The notes beneath the pieces were generated by a model. It worked only from the letters and a program-made list of their open reading frames with translations. It was not told the origin of the DNA and ran no database searches. A DNA stretch of 64,000 nucleotides from Nematostella vectensis (lineage: Eukaryota; Cnidaria; Anthozoa; Actiniaria; Edwardsiidae): positions 3,414,181-3,478,180 of the forward strand of contig NC_064040.1 of NCBI RefSeq assembly GCF_932526225.1, read 5' to 3'. Position numbers and translations under genes: made by a program. How positions within the stretch are numbered: position 1 is the stretch's first letter; every line of letters starts with the position of its first letter. Of the stretch, positions 58,548 through 64,000 are shown one piece after another.

Positions 58548-58991
58548 TTGTCGTTGGCGCTTTATTCACTTGTGTTTTTCGTTGTAAACTGCTTTTTATT
58601 ACCGGGCACGATGATTGTTTTGTTGTGGCTTTTCATTGGGCCTATGACTGTTACCCGGTCATACGCCACAAGCCGATCAACAGGCACTCGACAAGGACTT
58701 GACATGCAGGTGGTTTTTTTGATATCACTAGAAATGGCAAAGAACATTCAAACTGTTATGAAATCCTTGTTTTTTCGGCGGTTGGCATTGAGCTTTGTAT
58801 TTTATTCACTCTTTTTTGCACGCAGAGTTATACCCGTAAAACTAAGGCGATGTATACAGCCACACGTAGACGATAATGAAAATCATTTGGAAATCGGTTG
58901 TTCATCCTCCGAAAGCAGCTTAAACAACCAATTGTTAGAAATAATTAATAAAATAAGACCTTGCTCATATGATAACGGCCCCATTTCATGA
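58548..58991 (+). CDS. Unassigned ORF, possible membrane protein
   Basis: 147 codons from ATG 58548. It has a hydrophobic N-terminus (residues ~3-32, LYSLVFFVVNCFLLPG and IVLLWLFIG), a second hydrophobic patch near residue 80 (LALSFVFYSLFFARR), and a hydrophilic end with SSSESSLNNQ. Composition is protein-like, but no homologue, promoter or splice support was recognised. Two further frames follow at 58969-59211 and 59520-59750 that could be other parts of the same gene or pseudogene. This is the best candidate for an unrecognised gene in the right third. Confidence 0.25.
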   Translation: MSLALYSLVFFVVNCFLLPGTMIVLLWLFIGPMTVTRSYATSRSTGTRQGLDMQVVFLISLEMAKNIQTVMKSLFFRRLALSFVFYSLFFARRVIPVKLRRCIQPHVDDNENHLEIGCSSSESSLNNQLLEIINKIRPCSYDNGPIS

Positions 58992-60296
58992 ATTAGTGAA
59001 ATGTCCATGCCCCTTGCCCATGCCCCTTGTGTTCCCGTCAACTGTCTTTGTTAGGAGCGCTTGGTACAACCTGCCTATATTAGTGTACGCCCCTTTTTAC
59101 CTGCCCCTGTTTTGTCTTCACAACAACTGGGCTGAAAAAGGCCGTTTGACTCCGCCTACACGCAGCACGTTAGAACAGCTTATTTATAATCGAAACCAAC
59201 AATTTGCGTGATATGTGATTGTTTTACCTTCAGCAATGTGCCTTTGTTTACTTATGCAATTCAATAAACGAAATCCAAATATTTCTGATAAAACTAATTT
59301 TTTAAGATATTTATTTTGGCTTCGTTTACCTTACCCATTTAGAATAATTTTCCTCTAATATTAAAGTTGCTTTTCAGTCCTTGAAATTTTGGACCGAAAT
59401 CTGCGAAAAATGAAGAACAGATTTTACTAGACTAGGGCGGAAAATATTACGTTGTTGAAAACAAAGATTGTAGTTCAGTTTGCCAGGCTTCTATTTAAGC
59501 ACTTCTTTCATTGTTTTAATTGTGTTATTCCTATTCAATGTTTTTTTTAATTACAAATGTAGTAGATCAGGACAAGCTTAAACATCAGTGCATACTTAGG
59601 GCAATGTATGTAAGCAATCTGGGAAGTATGTTTTGTTCTATTGATACGAAAGATATGCCACGTTCTATACACGCGTCTTGGTACTTGTACCCGGCCTATT
59701 TTAAGGCCTCTGTTGACTTCATGAATCAGTTACCTGCTATAATAAAGTAAGCCGCTCGCTTCTACTTACTATTCTTCAAAACCCCCAAAAAAGCCGACAT
59801 GCATGACATATTTTACTAAGAGCATAAATAAATAGAAATCCTTCAAACGGAACCACACTTTTTAGCCTTTTGCTCTCTTCTTTTTTAAAAGAATTAAAAT
59901 TATTTTCTGAAAAAGGACACATTGTTCGGAGCAAAAAATACGAAACTTTTTTTTGCTTTGTTGAAAAAAGTTGTTTGTTTATTAATATAATATTTTTAAA
60001 AGAAGATTTTATCGCTGTCAAAACGAGACACAAAATGGCCCTTGACACCCTAGTTTTTTTTGTCGAGAATTATGCGATTAGATAGATACACAATGATAAT
60101 GTACGCATGGCCCTCAACAGAAACAAAATTAATAAAAGCTAATTACAAAAAGGGTTGGCTGGATTTATTGGCTCTGGTGCTGCTTGGTTATGCTCTTATA
60201 TCTAAACAGGTGCATCGCAACATTTACTGTAAACAAGGATATCAGAGAAAAAAGTATATCTATTCAGTGTCGGATGAACAATTTTGAGCGTCGCAC
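58992..60296. other. Region of short open frames, no assigned gene
   Basis: Frames at 58969-59211 (80 codons, ending RSTLEQLIYNRNQQFA) and 59520-59750 (76 codons, with ASWYLYPAYFKASVDFMNQL) look less random than typical AT-rich frames but carry no known motif. AATAAA occurs at about 59262. Confidence 0.25.
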
Positions 60297-60330
60297 CACA
60301 GGAAGCCCAAATTGTAATTATGACTAAAAT

Positions 60331-60776
60331 CAGGGGCTCATAAGAAGGGGCAATCATCTGCATTATATAAGTGTCACGGCGTTTCCTAGGATCAGGCTAT
60401 TTTTAGACGCGCGCGCACGAACGGGCCAATCAGCTACGTTGACGTTGGTCGCGCGCGCGAGTGACGTGAGGCTGCACGCGCAAATTAGGAAGAATATTTT
60501 TTATCCATCATCTGTCGGTTTTGTTTGTTCAACAAAAGAATTGCAAGCCAGAATTTAAATTCGTAGATAAAACTGGATTCATAATTGAAGAAGAGAGCAA
60601 CCAAAGTCAAAGTACCGAAGAGAAAAGCTTTTTGTCTGAGACTGCGCGTGCAGTTCTAAGGTCGCATATGATTGGCTAATACGCGCGTCTAAAAATAGCC
60701 TGATCCTAGGAAACACCATGACACCAATATAATACAAAATGTGAGGAAGTTGATTGCCCCTACTTATGAGCCCCTG
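60331..60776. mobile_element. CAGGGGCTCATAAG-family DNA element, full copy with ~105-bp TIRs
   Basis: Both ends read CAGGGGCTCATAAG(A/T)AGGGGC inward, and the inverted repeats extend ~105 bp, through GTTTCCTAGGATCAGGCTAT and TTTTAGACGCGCG. It is flanked by the direct repeat CTAAAAT (60324-60330, 60777-60783). The middle is CpG-rich. It sits next to a remnant of the 40197 MITE family (ACCACAGGAAGCCCAA at 60297). It has no ORF. Confidence 0.9.
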
Positions 60777-60783
60777 CTAAAAT

Positions 60784-61432
60784 ACTATATCAGTTCTCTA
60801 GAATGTCATGCAACTTTTCCCAAAGAAAACTGCTTTTATGAATTAGTAAGACTAAAAAAATTACCAGATAATAAGTCATTAGTGCTTTGTGGCTTTTCTA
60901 TCGTTTTTGGCTGCTAAACATGTTTATACCACAGGTAGCCCAAAACGCATAAAATATGCTTGGGAAAACCCGTCCCGTTATTGTGAGGTAGGGTCTAAGG
61001 ATTTTTTTGTGCCAAATCCTTCTTGTCACATTAGACCGTAGATCAACTGCTAGTCGTTTTCATCCCCATTAGTTGCTTCCATAGCTCTTAATTACAATGC
61101 TCTTTTATTTTATTTTTTTTTTTATTACAGTGTCACTCGTAGGATGGTATCCATAGGTATATATTAATCGAAATATTAGGAATTATTGAACAAAAAGACA
61201 TTAGGGAGACAGCGAAGTTTGTGTTCATTCAATATACATCGATCTTTCTCCAGGACTCCAAATAATGCTTATTTTTCTCTTAATCCCAGTAAAACATCTC
61301 CACGCAGCCGTCCTTTGTGTCGGTCACATTGCAATAAACAGCATTCTCTCTTTGAACTGCTGGCTCACATCGCTCAAGATATATATTGTTTGTGCATAAG
61401 ACTCTCTTGACCAAAGAGCAATTCTATCTAAA
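60784..61432. other. Non-coding spacer
   Basis: ACCACAGGTAGCCCAA at 60930 is another MITE-end remnant in the same orientation as 60297. No gene is supported. Confidence 0.4.
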
Positions 61433-61583
61433 AGTAGCGGATGAAGGGGGAGGGTTTAGGGGGTTTAACCCCCCCCCCCTTTTGGGCTGCCAGAAAGCCA
61501 TATGTAACAGAAAAAGAACCCTCCCCCTTTGTCACTGAGCCAACTCCCCCACCCCTTTAGCGCAAAGCTAGATCCGCCCCTGT
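61433..61583 (-). mobile_element. hAT-type MITE fragment
   Basis: The right end reads GCTAGATCCGCCCCTG (61567-61582), the complement of a CAGGGGCGGATC terminus. The left side 'agtagcggatgaaggggga' (61433) looks like its decayed partner. The interior has strand-biased C- and G-rich patches. Confidence 0.5.
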
Positions 61584-64000
61584 TATTTGAAGCGTTTAGT
61601 TGATGGCGTAAAATATGATATGAAGGGGATGCCCTGGGCCTAGCTGGAAACACAAGTTTTCTGTCCCACGACACCGACAGGCAGAATGAGGTATTTTAGT
61701 ATTTTGTTGTTTTGAAATCAAGAAGATATGGACACATAAGGCAGCCTGGAGTAGATGAATATATTGATACCAATAATTACTATGATTATTAAATTGGTTA
61801 AAATTAATAATAATAATAATAATAACCGCCAAATTTATAAAAATCACCGTTGCAAAACTCAGCAAAAATAAACATCCGTGATAGCCAACAAAGTTGTCAT
61901 CGAATGAGATATTAAAAATCCGCTATAGCCATATAACGGTCTACGGTAGCGTTAATTAGTTTTTTAGGTCTGACGGGATTTTCTGTCAAATATCAGAATC
62001 CCATGTATCTATTGTTTATTTTCCTATATTAACCTGAACAGGCTATGTTAATATTCATATACCATTACTTTTTGTATTTGTCTAATGGACATGTGGCAGG
62101 TTTTAGACCCTAAAAGGGAACAGCAACCAATATATGTAATTTGAATTTTTTCTTGTTTTTCTTTTCACGGTGGGTGGAGAATATTACCACGCTGACGGCT
62201 TCCCACTGCGAGATAATCCGTCAAACATGGAATTCAAGACCTGTGGAAAACGTGCAAACAAGCAGCTTGGGAACAGCGAACTCAGCGGGTGGTCCAAGGA
62301 CCGATCATTGCGGTTAATAGTGTTAAATTGATTCTTGGAACAGGTAACAATTTCGTACTTCTTTTAGTACGATGCAACATTTGAATTGCCTATTCCTCTT
62401 GAGGCGACCAAAGAGTCTTCGATCTGATTCAAAATCTCAAGACCCCCCCCCCCACCCCCCCGTCCCCCTACGCCAGGGTTGTTAGGGTGAAGCCTTTATT
62501 CATTTCCGTTCCTAGCGTAGCAGCCTCCGCATGTGAAATGTCGATGCACTCCGCCTTAGAAAGATAAGACAAGGCTAGAATAGTGCAATCTTTATTTCAA
62601 CCTTACCTTTGTATCACGCTTTGCAGTTTTATACCTATAACATAATAACCCTTGCTGACACCACCAGCAAATCAGTCACGAATAGTGTGAAGCTATGATA
62701 TTTTGCAACTCGAGGAAAATTCAAAGGGACTGAATCTCTTCCCCATACGTGGCAAGTGTCCCCCGTGGAGAAAATGTACCAAGCAACGCCTCCCACAATA
62801 CGACCCCCGTCCTGTTGTTTGAAGCAGAAACAAAGGTTGCGAGCCCCTTGAGGGGCAATACTCACTCCCCGTCATGCCGTAACCGGTTAAAGGCAAACAC
62901 TTTGTCAGTTTTTACTGATTAAATAATTGTGCCATAGGGCTGGCTCTATTGTAACGAGAGCTCTATCATAACTCAGGCTAAATATCAATTACACTGTAGC
63001 CTAGCACAGACTACTAATTGCTTTTCGAAGTGATCTAACTATGATAATTTATTAAAGCTAATTTTGGTGTGCGAATCATTATATGCTCTATGCTAAAATA
63101 ATATCATATATAATATAAATATTTCACCTAATTACCAGTATTTCTACTGGCATGAACTCAGATAACTCGGGCTCCTTTTGTTGCTATTCAAAAAGTGTAG
63201 TTTTGATTCTTTTGTGGTTGTTTACTACAATTTTTGAGTAAATTCCATCACGCTTGCATTAGTTTCTAAGTTTGCTGATCGTGCAAGACTAGTAGGTTGG
63301 GTTGCAGGTTAGTTTTAGGGTTGGGAAGAACTTTGGTTTTAGTTGAGGTTGATAAGCATTCATTTATTGACAAGGGCACAAAACTGATCGAGGATTCTGC
63401 AAAACTAGGACCGGTTGCAATTTGTTGATTGTATAGACTTTGTTTAAGTTAGTCGTCTTGGTAAAGGCTGGTTACCGAGGGGGTTGCTGGTTAAAAAGGA
63501 TAAATTTCAAACTTCAGTTTGACCTCTGTATTGATTAGCTTTGCTAGTAAATACAAAGTGGAACGGAAACACTATTGCGGAGTGACAGACGATGATAACA
63601 TTTAACTCTCCTACGCTTTTTCTTTATTTAAAAAACCCTGACCAAATGCCTTTGATGACCTTTCTTTAAGAGTCAAGTCACCAAGAGAGAGTCCCGACAC
63701 TCCTATAAGTCTGAGGAGGCTTATTCATTGAGTTATTCATTGACTCTGACAGGTGTTTAGGCTAGACGTTGGCTAAACGCAGTGACGGTCCGGTAGGTCG
63801 ACTCCTCGTTGAACTCAATATCTATTCTAAAAGGTTTTTTGTTGGGAATATCCAAGCGCTTTCTTCTAAATATATTCATTGAGTTTATGCGTTTTTTATT
63901 ATACTGTACACAGAATATTTACTCCCAGATATAATAACTAGACAGATCATAATCATCACTTAGCTATCCTATGGCCCGTGTAAGAAGAGCAAAGAAAATG
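61584..64000. other. Non-coding right end of the window
   Basis: No supportable gene. A (TAA)n run lies at 61806-61824. A segment at 62585-62865 is open on the minus strand (76 codons) but without a recognised motif. A C-rich patch is at 62442-62460. Confidence 0.35.

Noticed and set aside
62635-62896. Minus-strand frames of 67-76 codons
   Set aside because: Two frames overlap in the same place, neither with a recognisable motif or splice sites.

Overview
The window is nuclear DNA of an animal. Genes are intron-rich, with GT-AG introns, long and repeat-filled non-coding stretches, TATA and CCAAT promoters, and many small DNA-transposon remnants. The mix of conserved animal genes, a class A GPCR, minisatellites inside introns and hAT/MITE debris fits an anthozoan cnidarian such as Nematostella. 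That assignment is inference; nothing in the window proves the species.

Five genes can be supported. (1) A TTC9-family TPR protein on + (580-9536), in four exons. The second exon is only 53 nt, and the third intron half-swallows a ~4.5 kb array of ~92-bp repeats. (2) A class A GPCR on + (30021-33484) in two exons, with non-canonical TM2 and TM7 motifs. (3) A small secreted cysteine-rich precursor on + (43810-44246) in two exons, with its own TATA promoter. (4) MGME1, a mitochondrial PD-(D/E)XK exonuclease, as one uninterrupted exon on - (49594-50766). (5) RTRAF (C14orf166/hCLE) on + (51043-56194) in eight exons. MGME1 and RTRAF are head to head, with 276 bp between their start codons.

Layout: 1-340 minisatellite; 580-9536 TTC9-like gene with a palindromic DNA element in intron 1 and the satellite array in intron 2-3; 9.5-14.6 kb non-coding; 14.6-20.6 kb a 1.1-kb tandem duplication whose second copy is split by a 3.7-kb decayed hAT transposon; 20.6-30 kb non-coding with small repeats and a perfect hairpin; 30-33.5 kb GPCR; 34-43.7 kb non-coding with MITEs and micro/minisatellites; 43.7-44.5 kb the peptide gene; 44.5-49.5 kb non-coding; 49.6-56.2 kb the MGME1/RTRAF pair; 56.6-64 kb TIR elements and some unassigned short ORFs.

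No pathway joins all the genes. MGME1 (mitochondrial DNA ends) and RTRAF (RNA/tRNA-ligase and cap-associated complex) share a promoter region but not an evident function. The most unusual items are the CC-X4-C-X-C secreted precursor, the GPCR whose last exon lies between long inverted repeats, and the satellite that carries a consensus 5' splice site on its minus strand in nearly every unit.
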